Source of the DNA: Streptomyces kanamyceticus
GTDB lineage: Bacteria; Actinomycetota; Actinomycetes; Streptomycetales; Streptomycetaceae
DNA length: 64,000 nucleotides
Assembly (NCBI RefSeq): GCF_008704495.1
Contig: NZ_CP023699.1
Location: 2,232,001-2,296,000, forward strand
Reading direction: 5' to 3'
Each line of letters opens with the position of its first letter. The stretch's first letter is position 1. Made by a program: the position numbers and the translations under genes. This document shows, piece by piece, positions 56,029 through 64,000 of this stretch. The notes below the pieces were generated by a model. The model did no database searches and was not told the origin of the DNA. It saw only the letters and a program-made list of their open reading frames with translations.

Positions 56029-57171
56029 CTACTCCGAGGGCGCGTCCGTCCCGTTCCCGTTCCGCTTCGCATGCGTCCGCAGGCGCGACGTCACATCGTC
56101 CGGCGGCAGGAAGCGGGACCAGCGTTCGGGGTATTCGGACGGCATCTCGGGGTCGTCCGGATCCACCGGCGCCTCGCGGGCGGCGGCCGCGCGGGCCACC
56201 ACCTCCGCGGCCTGCGCGGTCCTTATGCGGTCGTTGGCCGCGCGCGCCGCCGCCGTCGCGACCGACGGCCAGACCCGGTCGATCGCCGCGTTCACCGCGG
56301 CGCCGACCAGGACGGCGAACGCCGAGACGCCGATCCAGAGCAGGACGGCGACCGGTGCGGCGAGGGAGCCGTAGATGGTGGGGCCCTCCACCGTGCTGGT
56401 CAGGTAGATGCGCAGCAGGAAGCTGCCGAGCACCCACATGGCGAGCGCGATCAGCGCGCCCGGCATGTCCTCCACCCACGGCGAACGCACCGGCACCGAC
56501 ACGTGGTACAGCGTGGTCAGGAAGACCACGGAGAGGATCACGACGACCGGCCAGTACAGGATCTGGACGACCGTCGTGGACCCCGGCAGGAGCTTCACCA
56601 CCGCGTCGGGCCCCGCCACCATCAGCGGCAGCGCCACCGAGCCGATGAGCAGTGCCACGAGGAACAGGCCGAAGGCGAGGATGCGGGTCTTGACGATGCC
56701 GCGCACACCGTCGAGGCCGTACATCACGGTGATGGTGTCGATGAAGACGTTCACGGCGCGCGAGCCCGACCACAGGGCGAAGAGGAAGCCGATGGAGATG
56801 ATGTCGGGCCTGCTGACCCGCATGACGTCTTCCAGTATCGGCTGCGCGATCTGGCTGACGCCCCGGTCGGAGAGGACCGTGCGGGACGCCTCCAGGATGT
56901 TGTTCTCGACGCTGGCGATCGTGTTGGCGCCGGTCCACCGGTCCACGTAGGCGAGCAGGCCGATGAGGCTCAGGAGCAGCGGCGGCACGGAGAGCAGCGT
57001 GAAGAACGCCGCCTCGGCCGCGAGCCCCAGGATGCGGTACTCCATGCAAGAGTTGACGGTGTCCTTGAGCAGCAGCCAGGCGGTCCTGCGCTTGGAGACG
57101 TTGCTGTAGAGAGCGCGGGCCCGGTTCCAGCGTCCCAAAGGCCGCCCGGGTGTTTCTTTTGCCTGGTGCAC
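56029..57171 (-). CDS. YihY/BrkB-family membrane protein
   Basis: This 380-residue integral membrane protein has six to seven hydrophobic segments. Family motifs are visible: AAEAAFFTLLSVPPLLLSLIGLLAYV, ALWSGSRAVNVFIDTITVMYG and YGSLAAPVAVLLWIGVSAFAVLVGAA. The C-terminus is a charged cytoplasmic tail. The proposed start, GTG 57171, has AAGGAG directly adjacent, so the true start is uncertain. The gene is divergent from the AidB-like gene. Function is not settled for the family. Confidence 0.9.
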   Translation of the reverse strand: MHQAKETPGRPLGRWNRARALYSNVSKRRTAWLLLKDTVNSCMEYRILGLAAEAAFFTLLSVPPLLLSLIGLLAYVDRWTGANTIASVENNILEASRTVLSDRGVSQIAQPILEDVMRVSRPDIISIGFLFALWSGSRAVNVFIDTITVMYGLDGVRGIVKTRILAFGLFLVALLIGSVALPLMVAGPDAVVKLLPGSTTVVQILYWPVVVILSVVFLTTLYHVSVPVRSPWVEDMPGALIALAMWVLGSFLLRIYLTSTVEGPTIYGSLAAPVAVLLWIGVSAFAVLVGAAVNAAIDRVWPSVATAAARAANDRIRTAQAAEVVARAAAAREAPVDPDDPEMPSEYPERWSRFLPPDDVTSRLRTHAKRNGNGTDAPSE

Positions 57172-57188
57172 CTCCTTACCGTAGCGGC

Positions 57189-58823
57189 ATGGCAGCCACC
57201 ACCCACACAGTGACCAACCAGGCTCCGCCCCTGGTGGGATATGACGTATTCACGTCCGACCGGGCCCTCGTGGAGGGCGTCGAGCGGCACCTGGATCCGG
57301 CGCTCCTGGATTCCGCTCGCGAGGAACTCTCCTTGCTCGGCCGCACCGCGGGATCCGCCCAGGTGCAGCACTGGGGGGTGCAGGCCAATGAGAATCCTCC
57401 TGTTCTGCACACGCATGACCGTTATGGGAACCGGATCGACGAGGTCGAGTTCCACCCGTCCTGGCACCGGCTGCTCGGCAAGGCCGTCGCGGCGGGACTG
57501 ACGGGTGCCTGGTCGCGTCCTGGCGGGCACGTGCGGCGGGCCGCCGGATTCCTGGTGTGGACACAGGCTGAGGGCGGGCACGGATGTCCGATTTCGATGA
57601 CGCACGCCGCGGTGCCCGCGCTGCGCGCCGATCCGGCGCTCGCCGCCGAGTGGGAGCCGCGGCTCACCTCCGCCGTGTACGACGAGGGGCTGCGTCCGGC
57701 GTCACGGAAGGCCGGTGTCCTCTTCGGGATGGGCATGACGGAGAAGCAGGGCGGCAGCGACGTACGGGCCAACACCACGCGGGCGCGCGCGCTCGCGGAG
57801 GAGGGGACGTACGAACTCACCGGGCACAAGTGGTTCTGCTCGGCGCCGATGTCGGACGGCTTCCTGGTGCTCGCGCAGGCCGAACAGGGTCTGACCTGCT
57901 TCCTGGTGCCGCGCGTCCTGGAGGACGACACGCGCAACGCCTTCGCCATCCAGCGGCTCAAGGACAAGCTGGGCAACAAGTCCAACGCGTCGAGCGAGGT
58001 GGAGTTCGACGGGACCTGGGCGCGCCGGGTCGGCGACGAGGGGCGCGGCGTGCGCACCATCATCGAGATGGTCGCGGCGACCCGACTCGACTGCGTGATC
58101 GGCTCGGCGGCGCTGATGCGGCAGGCCGTGGCGCAGGCGGTGCACCACGCCACCTACCGGGAGGCGTTCGGCGGCAGGCTCGTCGACAAGCCGCTGATGC
58201 GCAACGTCCTGGCCGATCTGGCCCTGGAGTCGGAGGCGGCGACGACGCTGGCGATGCGGCTCGCCGCGGCGTACGACGACGGGAGCGAGCAGGAGCAGGC
58301 GTTCCTGCGGCTCGCGGTCCCCGCCGCCAAGTACTGGGTGACCAAGCGGTGTACGCCGATGGTCGGCGAGGCCCTGGAGTGCCTGGGCGGCAACGGCTAC
58401 GTCGAGGAGTCGGGCATGCCAAGGCTGCTGCGCGAGGCGCCGCTCAACTCCATCTGGGAGGGCTCCGGAAACGTACAGGCCCTTGACGTGCTGCGGGCAC
58501 TGCAGCGCGAACCGGCGGCGCTCAACGCGTTCCTCCAGGAGGTGGGCGCGGCCCGCGGCGCCGACCACCGCCTGGACGGCGCGATCAAGGGACTCCTCAC
58601 CGAACTGGCCGACCTGGAGGGCATCGAGGCCCGGGCGCGGCGCCTGGTGGAGCGGATGGCGCTGGTGCTCCAGGGCTCGCTGCTCGTGCGGCACGCGCCC
58701 GCCGAGGTGGCGGACGCGTTCTGCGCCTCACGCCTCGGCGGGGACTGGGGCGCGGCGTTCGGCACGCTTCCGCACAGCCTCGATCTGGCCTCGGTGGTGG
58801 AACGGGCGACGCCGCGGCTGTAG
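57189..58823 (+). CDS. AidB-like acyl-CoA dehydrogenase-family protein
   Basis: This 544-residue flavoprotein resembles E. coli AidB, an alkylation-response protein that binds FAD and DNA. AidB-like segments include MGMTEKQGGSDVRANTT, RNAFAIQRLKDKLGNKSNAS and CLGGNGYVEESGMPRLLREAP. A C-terminal basic tail precedes the end. Whether it acts as a dehydrogenase or as an AidB-like DNA guard cannot be told. An AdaA-AlkA gene is elsewhere in the window. A strong terminator follows. Confidence 0.9.
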   Translation: MAATTHTVTNQAPPLVGYDVFTSDRALVEGVERHLDPALLDSAREELSLLGRTAGSAQVQHWGVQANENPPVLHTHDRYGNRIDEVEFHPSWHRLLGKAVAAGLTGAWSRPGGHVRRAAGFLVWTQAEGGHGCPISMTHAAVPALRADPALAAEWEPRLTSAVYDEGLRPASRKAGVLFGMGMTEKQGGSDVRANTTRARALAEEGTYELTGHKWFCSAPMSDGFLVLAQAEQGLTCFLVPRVLEDDTRNAFAIQRLKDKLGNKSNASSEVEFDGTWARRVGDEGRGVRTIIEMVAATRLDCVIGSAALMRQAVAQAVHHATYREAFGGRLVDKPLMRNVLADLALESEAATTLAMRLAAAYDDGSEQEQAFLRLAVPAAKYWVTKRCTPMVGEALECLGGNGYVEESGMPRLLREAPLNSIWEGSGNVQALDVLRALQREPAALNAFLQEVGAARGADHRLDGAIKGLLTELADLEGIEARARRLVERMALVLQGSLLVRHAPAEVADAFCASRLGGDWGAAFGTLPHSLDLASVVERATPRL

Positions 58824-58862
58824 GGGCAGCGGGGCTCAGTCCCAGCCGGACTCGAAACTGAC

Positions 58863-58900
58863 ACGGGGGTGGTGCTGCGCCGACACGGCACCACCCCCGT
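58863..58900 (+). terminator. Hairpin after the AidB-like gene
   Basis: A perfect 13-bp stem (acgggggtggtgc at 58863-58875 with 58888-58900) encloses a 12-base loop. It is followed by ctttc, about 40 bp after the stop codon. Confidence 0.85.
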
Positions 58901-58980
58901 CTTTCAGGCCCCGTGAGGAGCGTGAACGCCGCACGGGCGGCGTGGTGTACAGATTCCGGCTCCGTACGGCTGTTCGCCAG

Positions 58981-59000
58981 GGTTGCATGAGGTTGCAACC
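58981..59000 (+). promoter_or_regulatory. Inverted repeat upstream of the GAF regulator
   Basis: ggttgca-tgaggt-tgcaacc is a perfect 7-6-7 inverted repeat 110 bp upstream of the regulator start. It is a candidate operator for autoregulation. No experimentally known site matches it in my memory. Confidence 0.5.
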
Positions 59001-59109
59001 CGTCGGGGCGGCCGGATGATTCATCTTCCGAGGCGTCACCCCGGGCTGCCCGCAAGGGGCACGATGAGGAGCAGCCCACCCACACCCTGCTGACCGGAAA
59101 GGACCCCTG

Positions 59110-60411
59110 GTGACGTACGCGACCTCGACGATCGACCTCGCGCGGATCTCCGACATGGACCTCGCGCACGCGGCGCGGCTCCTCAAGGGGGTCCGCGACG
59201 CGACACTTTCCGGCCAGCGGCCGCACGTCCTGCCCCGGCCGGTGATCGGTGACTCCTGGGGGCGGATGATGCTGCGCGGCGTCGATCCCGACCACGACAT
59301 CCGGTCCCGGCTGCTGACCGAGGAGGAGCTGGCGGAGCGCCGCCACGGCTCGCCCCTGGTGGACATACTGCCGGTCCTGCGCGACGCCCTGGTCTCGGTG
59401 GCGGACGCCGCGCACCACATCATGGTCGTCTGCGACGCGGACGGGCGCGTGCTGTGGCGCGAGGGCAGCTCCGCGGTGCTGCGCAAGGCGGACTCGCTCG
59501 GTTTCGAAGTGGGCGCGGACTGGGGCGAGGGCGTCGTCGGCACCAACGGCGTGGGCACCCCGCTGGTGGTGCGCCGCCCCGTCCAGGTCTTCTCCGCCGA
59601 GCACTTCGTACAGACCCACCACCCCTGGACCTGCACGGGCGCCCCCGTCACCGATCCGCGGGACGGCAGGCTCCTCGGCGTCGTGGACGTCAGCGGCCCG
59701 CTGCAGACCATGCATCCGGCCACGCTCGCCCTGGTCGACTCGGTGGCCAAGCTCGCCGAGGCACGCCTTCGGGACCGGCACGTCACGGCGCTCGACCGGC
59801 TGCGCGCGGTGGCCGCACCGGTCCTGGCCCGGCTCGCGGGACGGGCCGTCGCGGTGGACGCGCACGGCTGGACGGCCGCGGTGACGGGCATGGCGCCGAT
59901 GGACCGCGTCACGCTCCCCAAGGCGCTGGCCGCGGGCCGCGCCTGGCTGCCCTCCCTCGGCACCTGCCTCGCGGAGCCGCTGCCCGGCGGCTGGCTGCTG
60001 CGCCCGCAGGACCCCAAGGACGGGACGGAGCCGCTCGCCGCGACCCGGCTCGTCCTGGACGTGAGCAGTCCGCGGCACTGGACCCTCGCGGTGCTCGGCG
60101 GCGCCCGCGACTGGACCCACGACCTGAGTCCGCGCCATGCCGAGCTGCTCTTCCTGCTCGCCACGCACCGCGGCGGGCGCAGTGCGTCGGGCCTTGCCGA
60201 CGACATGTTCGGCGACCCGGCCCGCACGGTGACGGTCCGCGCCGAACTCTCCAGAGTCCGGCGCTACTTGGGCGGCCTGCTCGCCCACCGCCCCTACCGC
60301 TTCCATGAGGACGTCGACGTACAGGTGCTCCTGCCCGGCATCCCGGAGGACCTGCTTCCGCACTCCCTCGCCCCGGCGATACGGCGGGCGAGGAGCGTGG
60401 CGGAACCTTGA
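59110..60411 (+). CDS. GAF-domain transcriptional regulator
   Basis: This 433-residue protein has a GAF domain around residues 85-215 (HHIMVVCDADGRVLWREGSS; GADWGEGVVGTNGVGTPLVV; TCTGAPVTDPRDGRLLGVVDVSG), typical of the activator-type GAF modules of Streptomyces and mycobacteria. The C-terminal region (ARTVTVRAELSRVRRYLGG) resembles a winged-helix segment. GTG 59110 has AAAGGAC about eight bases upstream. No aldehyde dehydrogenase gene is adjacent. Confidence 0.85.
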   Translation: MTYATSTIDLARISDMDLAHAARLLKGVRDATLSGQRPHVLPRPVIGDSWGRMMLRGVDPDHDIRSRLLTEEELAERRHGSPLVDILPVLRDALVSVADAAHHIMVVCDADGRVLWREGSSAVLRKADSLGFEVGADWGEGVVGTNGVGTPLVVRRPVQVFSAEHFVQTHHPWTCTGAPVTDPRDGRLLGVVDVSGPLQTMHPATLALVDSVAKLAEARLRDRHVTALDRLRAVAAPVLARLAGRAVAVDAHGWTAAVTGMAPMDRVTLPKALAAGRAWLPSLGTCLAEPLPGGWLLRPQDPKDGTEPLAATRLVLDVSSPRHWTLAVLGGARDWTHDLSPRHAELLFLLATHRGGRSASGLADDMFGDPARTVTVRAELSRVRRYLGGLLAHRPYRFHEDVDVQVLLPGIPEDLLPHSLAPAIRRARSVAEP

Positions 60412-60514
60412 GCTCCACCGCCCGGCACGCACCCCCTCCTCCTCCCCTCCTCCTCCCCCACGACCCGCTGCCCCGGCTTCGCCGTGGCGCCCCTCCCGTG
60501 ATTCGCTGAGCCGC

Positions 60515-61102
60515 ATGAGCATCACTGTCACCACCTGGTCCCTTGAGCAGCGGTCCCCCCGGGACCTGCTGCCCGCCGCGGCCCCCGAAGGCGACGTACG
60601 GATCGTGCGCGCCGAGGTGCCCTCGCCCGAGTTCAGCCGGTTCCTCTATACCTCGGTCGGCGGGGACATCCGCTGGATCGACCGGCTGCCCATGACGTAC
60701 GCCGAGTGGCACAAGCTGCTCGACCGGCCCGGCGTCGAGACCTGGGTCGCGTACGAGAACGGGACACCCGCCGGGTACGTGGAACTCGCGGCGCGCGGTG
60801 AGCAGGGCGACGGGGCCGACGGCGTCGTCGAGATCGTCTACTTCGGGCTGCTGCCCGCCTTCCGCGGGCGGCGCATCGGCGGCCACCTCCTGTCGTACGT
60901 CACCGCGCGCGCCTGGGATCTGGCCGAGCGCTGGCCGGGGCTCGCGCCGACCGAGCGGGTCTGGCTGCACACCTGCTCCAAGGACGGCGAGCACGCCATG
61001 GACAACTACCTGCGGCGCGGCTTCACGCTCTTCGACACCAAGGTCGAGCAGGAGACCGAAGGCCCGAACCCGGGTCCGTGGCCGGGGGCCGCGCGCGACT
61101 GA
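60515..61102 (+). CDS. GNAT-family N-acetyltransferase
   Basis: This 195-residue acetyltransferase uses acetyl-CoA: VEIVYFGLLPAFRGRRIGGHLL is the core strand, loop and CoA-binding helix (R-x2-G-x-G/A). A later part reads VWLHTCSKDGEHAMDNYLRRGFTLF, also typical. The start at ATG 60515 is the first Met after the regulator. The substrate is unknown. Confidence 0.92.
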   Translation: MSITVTTWSLEQRSPRDLLPAAAPEGDVRIVRAEVPSPEFSRFLYTSVGGDIRWIDRLPMTYAEWHKLLDRPGVETWVAYENGTPAGYVELAARGEQGDGADGVVEIVYFGLLPAFRGRRIGGHLLSYVTARAWDLAERWPGLAPTERVWLHTCSKDGEHAMDNYLRRGFTLFDTKVEQETEGPNPGPWPGAARD

Positions 61103-61150
61103 CCCGCCCCCTCCGGTCCACCGCACCCCCTCGGTCCCGCTGTGACCGAC

Positions 61151-61184
61151 GACACCTCTGTCCACGATGCGGGACAGAGGTGTC
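61151..61184 (+). terminator. Hairpin after the GNAT gene
   Basis: gacacctctgtcc (61151-61163) pairs with ggacagaggtgtc (61172-61184) in a perfect 13-bp stem. It is followed by cgcatttt, which makes it a convincing intrinsic-type terminator. Confidence 0.9.
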
Positions 61185-61237
61185 CGCATTTTGGATAATG
61201 CTGGACTGCGCCGAAAGTCCCGTGACACGCTTCCGTC

Positions 61238-61321
61238 ATGGATCGCACTGGAACTGCCTTGGTGAGTCGGCGTCACGTCGACCTCTGCCGCATGTCCAGC
61301 GCCATGTGTCGGGCTTGCTGA
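61238..61321 (+). CDS. Cys-containing leader peptide of the sulfur-assimilation operon
   Basis: This 27-residue ORF lies 140 bp upstream of the sulfite reductase gene. It begins MDRTGTALVSRRH and ends with the diagnostic motif HVDLCRMSSAMCRAC, with three Cys residues in the last 11 positions. It matches the actinobacterial 'putative leader peptide' family that precedes cysteine/sulfur genes (RRHVDL.RM.S pattern). Cys codons near the stop suggest ribosome stalling on low Cys-tRNA and attenuation. The start could also be GTG 61262. Confidence 0.85.
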   Translation: MDRTGTALVSRRHVDLCRMSSAMCRAC

Positions 61322-61458
61322 TCACCTCAGCACTGCCGCACATCTGAGCACCGCTCCCCTGTTTCCCCCTCCCTGCGCAGCGCCGCGCGCACATTCCCGC
61401 ATGTGCCCATCCCCGCAGGTCAGAGCCGCTTTTCCGCTGCCCCGAAGGACGTAGAGCC
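61322..61458 (+). promoter_or_regulatory. Candidate attenuator region before sulfite reductase
   Basis: This 137-bp stretch between the leader-peptide stop and the sulfite reductase start contains gcacat-tcccgc-atgtgc (61389-61406), a perfect 6-bp hairpin. Further GC-rich segments and a gaaggac ribosome binding site follow. It is a plausible switch region, but I cannot compute the alternative folds. Confidence 0.5.
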
Positions 61459-63156
61459 ATGGCCACTTCCCCAGACACGCCCCCCGCCGCCGCGCCTCGC
61501 CGCAAGCCGAGCCGGCACCGCGGTGAAGGACAGTGGGCCAAGGGTCACTTCACGCCGCTCAACGGGAACGAGCAGTTCAAGAAGGATGACGACGGTCTCA
61601 ACGTGCGGACACGCATTGAGACGATCTACTCCCAGCGCGGTTTCGACTCCATCGACCCCAATGACCTCCGCGGGCGGATGCGCTGGTGGGGCCTCTACAC
61701 CCAGCGCAAGCCCGGCATCGACGGCGGCAAGACCGCGGTCCTGGAGCCGGAGGAGCTGGACGACGAGTACTTCATGCTCCGCGTGCGCATCGACGGCGGG
61801 CGCCTGACCACCGAGCAGCTGCGCGTCATCGGTGAGATCTCCCAGGAGTTCGCGCGCGGCACCGCCGACCTCACCGACCGGCAGAACATCCAGTACCACT
61901 GGATCCGCATCGAGGACGTCCCCGAGATCTGGCGGCGGCTCGAAGGGGTCGGGCTCTCCACCACCGAGGCCTGCGGTGACACGCCCCGCGTGATCCTCGG
62001 CTCGCCCGTCGCGGGCATCGCCGAGAACGAGATCATCGACGGCTCCGCCGCCATCGACGAGATCCAGCGCCGCTTCATCGGCAACCCGGACTTCTCGAAC
62101 CTGCCCCGCAAGTTCAAGACCGCGATCTCCGGTTCGCCGCAGCTCGACGTCGCGCACGAGATCAACGACATCGCGTTCGTCGGCGTCCACCACCCCGAGC
62201 ACGGCCCCGGCTTCGACCTCTGGGTCGGCGGCGGCCTCTCCACCAACCCCAAGCTGGGCGTGCGGCTCGGCGCCTGGGTGCCGCTGGACGAGGTGCCCGA
62301 CGTGTACGGCGGCGTCATCGGCATCTTCCGCGACTACGGCTACCGCCGCCTGCGCACCCGCGCCCGTCTGAAGTTCCTCGTCGCCGACTGGGGTCCGGAG
62401 AAGTTCCGGCAGATCCTGGAGGACGAGTACCTCCAGCGGAAGCTGACCGACGGGCCCCCGCCCGAGCAGCCCACCGGCACCTGGCGCGACCACCTCGGCG
62501 TCCACCGGCAGCGCGACGGCCGCTTCTACGTCGGCTTCGCGCCCCGCGTCGGCCGGGTGGACGGCACCACGCTCACCAAGATCGCCGAGGTCGCGGACGC
62601 GCACGGCTCGGGCCGTCTGCGCACCACCGCCGAGCAGAAGATGATCGTGCTCGACGTGACCGAGGACCAGGTCGAATCGCTGGTCTCCGCCCTGGAGGCG
62701 CTCGACCTGCGGGTCACCCCCTCGCCCTTCAGGCGCGGCACGATGGCCTGCACCGGCATCGAGTTCTGCAAGCTCGCCATCGTCGAGACCAAGGCGCGCG
62801 GCGCCTCGCTCATCGACGAACTGGAGCGCCGCATCCCGGAGTTCGACCAGCCGATCACCATCAACATCAACGGCTGCCCGAACGCCTGCGCCCGCATCCA
62901 GGTCGCCGACATCGGCCTCAAGGGCCAGCTCGTCCTGGACGACGAGGGCAACCAGGTCGAGGGTTACCAGGTGCACCTGGGCGGCGCGCTCGGTCTGGAG
63001 GCCGGGTTCGGCCGCAAGGTCCGCGGCCTGAAGGTCACCGCGACCGAGCTGCCCGACTACATCGAGCGGGTCATCAAGCGCTTCGAGGTGCAGCGCGCGG
63101 ACGGCGAGCGCTTCGCCACCTGGGCGGCCCGCGCCGACGAGGAGGCCCTCAAGTGA
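61459..63156 (+). CDS. sir: Ferredoxin-dependent sulfite reductase (NirA/SirA-type)
   Basis: This 565-residue assimilatory reductase converts sulfite to sulfide using ferredoxin, a coupled siroheme and a [4Fe-4S] cluster. The cluster ligands are CTGIEFC and CPNAC, near residues 430-480. RWWGLYTQR and TTEACGD contain the Tyr and Cys that form a covalent bond in the mycobacterial homologue NirA and mark sulfite rather than nitrite preference. ATG 61459 has GAAGGAC upstream. Transcription is probably controlled by the Cys-containing leader peptide. Translation is coupled to the next gene (GTGA). Confidence 0.95.
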   Translation: MATSPDTPPAAAPRRKPSRHRGEGQWAKGHFTPLNGNEQFKKDDDGLNVRTRIETIYSQRGFDSIDPNDLRGRMRWWGLYTQRKPGIDGGKTAVLEPEELDDEYFMLRVRIDGGRLTTEQLRVIGEISQEFARGTADLTDRQNIQYHWIRIEDVPEIWRRLEGVGLSTTEACGDTPRVILGSPVAGIAENEIIDGSAAIDEIQRRFIGNPDFSNLPRKFKTAISGSPQLDVAHEINDIAFVGVHHPEHGPGFDLWVGGGLSTNPKLGVRLGAWVPLDEVPDVYGGVIGIFRDYGYRRLRTRARLKFLVADWGPEKFRQILEDEYLQRKLTDGPPPEQPTGTWRDHLGVHRQRDGRFYVGFAPRVGRVDGTTLTKIAEVADAHGSGRLRTTAEQKMIVLDVTEDQVESLVSALEALDLRVTPSPFRRGTMACTGIEFCKLAIVETKARGASLIDELERRIPEFDQPITININGCPNACARIQVADIGLKGQLVLDDEGNQVEGYQVHLGGALGLEAGFGRKVRGLKVTATELPDYIERVIKRFEVQRADGERFATWAARADEEALK

Positions 63157-63332
63157 GCGAGCGAGCCGCCCCCTTCTACTGCCCCTACTGCGGCGACGAG
63201 GACCTGCGTCCCAACGAGACCGGTCACGGCGCCTGGGAATGCGCGGCGTGCAACCGCGCATTCCAGCTGAAGTTCCTCGGGCTGCTCGCCCGGGGCGTTC
63301 AGCACACCAGCGGTGGAGGGGACCAGACATGA
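63153..63332 (+). CDS. Small zinc-ribbon-like protein in the sulfur operon
   Basis: This 59-residue protein is encoded between the sulfite reductase and cysH with 4-bp overlaps at both ends (GTGA and ATGA). It has a CPYCG...CAAC four-Cys zinc-ribbon pattern (FYCPYCGDED and ECAACNRAF). The C-terminal part is hydrophobic and flexible. I know of similar tiny proteins between these genes in other Streptomyces, but no function is established. It may serve as a metal- or sulfur-handling partner. Confidence 0.85.
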   Translation: MSERAAPFYCPYCGDEDLRPNETGHGAWECAACNRAFQLKFLGLLARGVQHTSGGGDQT

Positions 63333-64000
63333 CGACCACTCAGGGCCAGGAGGCCCGTACCGACGAGGAGTTGAAGGCGCTCGCCGAACAGGCGGGGCGC
63401 GACCTGGAGGACGCGTCCGCCCTGGAGATACTCCGGTGGGCGGTCGACACCTTCGGCGCGCGGTTCTGCGTGACCTCCTCGATGGAGGACGCGGTCGTCG
63501 CGCACCTCGCCTCGCGGGCCAGGCCCGGCGTGGACGTGGTGTTCCTCGACACCGGCTACCACTTCCCCGAGACCATCGGCACCCGGGACGCCGTCGAGGC
63601 CGTGATGGACGTGACCGTGCTGACCTTGACGCCCCGTCAGACGGTGGCCGAGCAGGACGCCGAGTACGGCCCCCGGCTGCACGAGCGCGACCCGGACCTG
63701 TGCTGCAAGCTGCGCAAGGTGCAGCCCCTCGAAGAGGGCCTGACCGGCTACGCGGCCTGGGCCACCGGACTGCGCCGCGACGAGTCGCCGACCCGCGCGA
63801 ACACCCCGGTCGTCGGCTGGGACGCCAAGCGCCGCAAGGTCAAGGTCTCCCCGATCGCCCGCTGGACACAGGACGACGTGGACGCCTACGTCGCCGAGCA
63901 CGGCGTGCTCACCAACCCGCTCCTGATGGACGGCTACGGCTCCGTGGGCTGCGCCCCGTGCACCCGCCGCCTCCTTGAGGGCGAGGACGCGCGGGCCGGA
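63329..64000 (+). CDS. cysH: Adenylyl-sulfate (APS/PAPS) reductase CysH, 3' end outside window
   Basis: The start overlaps the preceding stop codon (ATGA). The visible 224 residues contain the PAPS-reductase core SSMEDAVVAHL, DTGYHFPET, and the paired cysteines CCKL and CAPC of the [4Fe-4S] type (RDPDLCCKLRKVQPL; SVGCAPCTRRL). The CC...CxxC pattern points to APS reductase, which reduces adenylyl sulfate to sulfite with thioredoxin. The C-terminus lies beyond the window. It feeds the sulfite reductase two genes upstream. Confidence 0.95.
   Translation, partial: MTTTQGQEARTDEELKALAEQAGRDLEDASALEILRWAVDTFGARFCVTSSMEDAVVAHLASRARPGVDVVFLDTGYHFPETIGTRDAVEAVMDVTVLTLTPRQTVAEQDAEYGPRLHERDPDLCCKLRKVQPLEEGLTGYAAWATGLRRDESPTRANTPVVGWDAKRRKVKVSPIARWTQDDVDAYVAEHGVLTNPLLMDGYGSVGCAPCTRRLLEGEDARAG

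Overview
The window reads as chromosomal DNA from a Streptomyces (high-GC actinomycete). GC is very high with strong third-position bias, GTG and TTG starts are common, and intergenic gaps are short. The gene content fits: PucR, DUF2637, PP2C and anti-sigma ATPase proteins, Tat-exported glycosidases, and a sulfite-reductase operon with a Cys-containing leader peptide. I saw no tRNA, rRNA, insertion sequence, integrase, CRISPR array or replication origin.

Layout. 1-3.5 kb: the 3' part of a molybdopterin xanthine dehydrogenase operon (2Fe-2S and FAD subunits, minus strand), divergent from a PucR-type purine-catabolism regulator. 3.6-8.2 kb: a TPR-like protein, a GntR/FCD regulator divergent from a FhuF-like siderophore reductase with an iron box, a DUF2637 membrane protein and an anti-sigma-type ATPase. 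8.3-23.4 kb: a GH38 alpha-mannosidase, PoxB, a large PP2C-like protein, a 1252-residue secreted subtilase, a LuxR-type regulator, a DUF456 protein and a Tat-exported GH95 alpha-fucosidase. 23.4-26.6 kb: an F420-type PPOX protein, an AdaA-AlkA fusion and a second-site RsgA GTPase preceded by a tiny ORF and a tandem repeat.

26.7-33.9 kb is the most unusual part. It is a minus-strand cluster of a NACHT-LRR NTPase, a P-loop ATPase with an altered Walker A, and a membrane-anchored type I periplasmic-binding-like protein. It looks like an NLR-like sensor or conflict system with its own extracytoplasmic binding protein. 33.9-34.7 kb holds a decaying TetR/DUF4188 pair with internal deletions.

34.9-48.8 kb: a P450 plus 3Fe-4S ferredoxin, a TetR-like regulator, a class C beta-lactamase-fold hydrolase, a PL8 polysaccharide lyase, two paralogous membrane-anchored proteins, a PNPOx-like protein, a GH2 beta-galactosidase and a small zinc-knuckle-like protein. 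49-61 kb: a dienelactone hydrolase, a toroid-repeat protein plus cupin-like protein, a NUDIX hydrolase, a VOC protein, two AraC regulators, an NmrA-like reductase, a YihY/BrkB membrane protein, an AidB-like acyl-CoA dehydrogenase, a GAF regulator and a GNAT. 61.2-64 kb: the start of the assimilatory sulfur operon (leader peptide, ferredoxin sulfite reductase, zinc-ribbon protein, CysH cut by the window edge). The last three genes overlap by 4 bp each (GTGA, ATGA), so they are translationally coupled.

Several glycan-active enzymes (GH38, GH95, PL8, GH2) lie in the window, but in separate transcription units. DNA-alkylation functions (AdaA-AlkA, AidB) are also both present but 32 kb apart.
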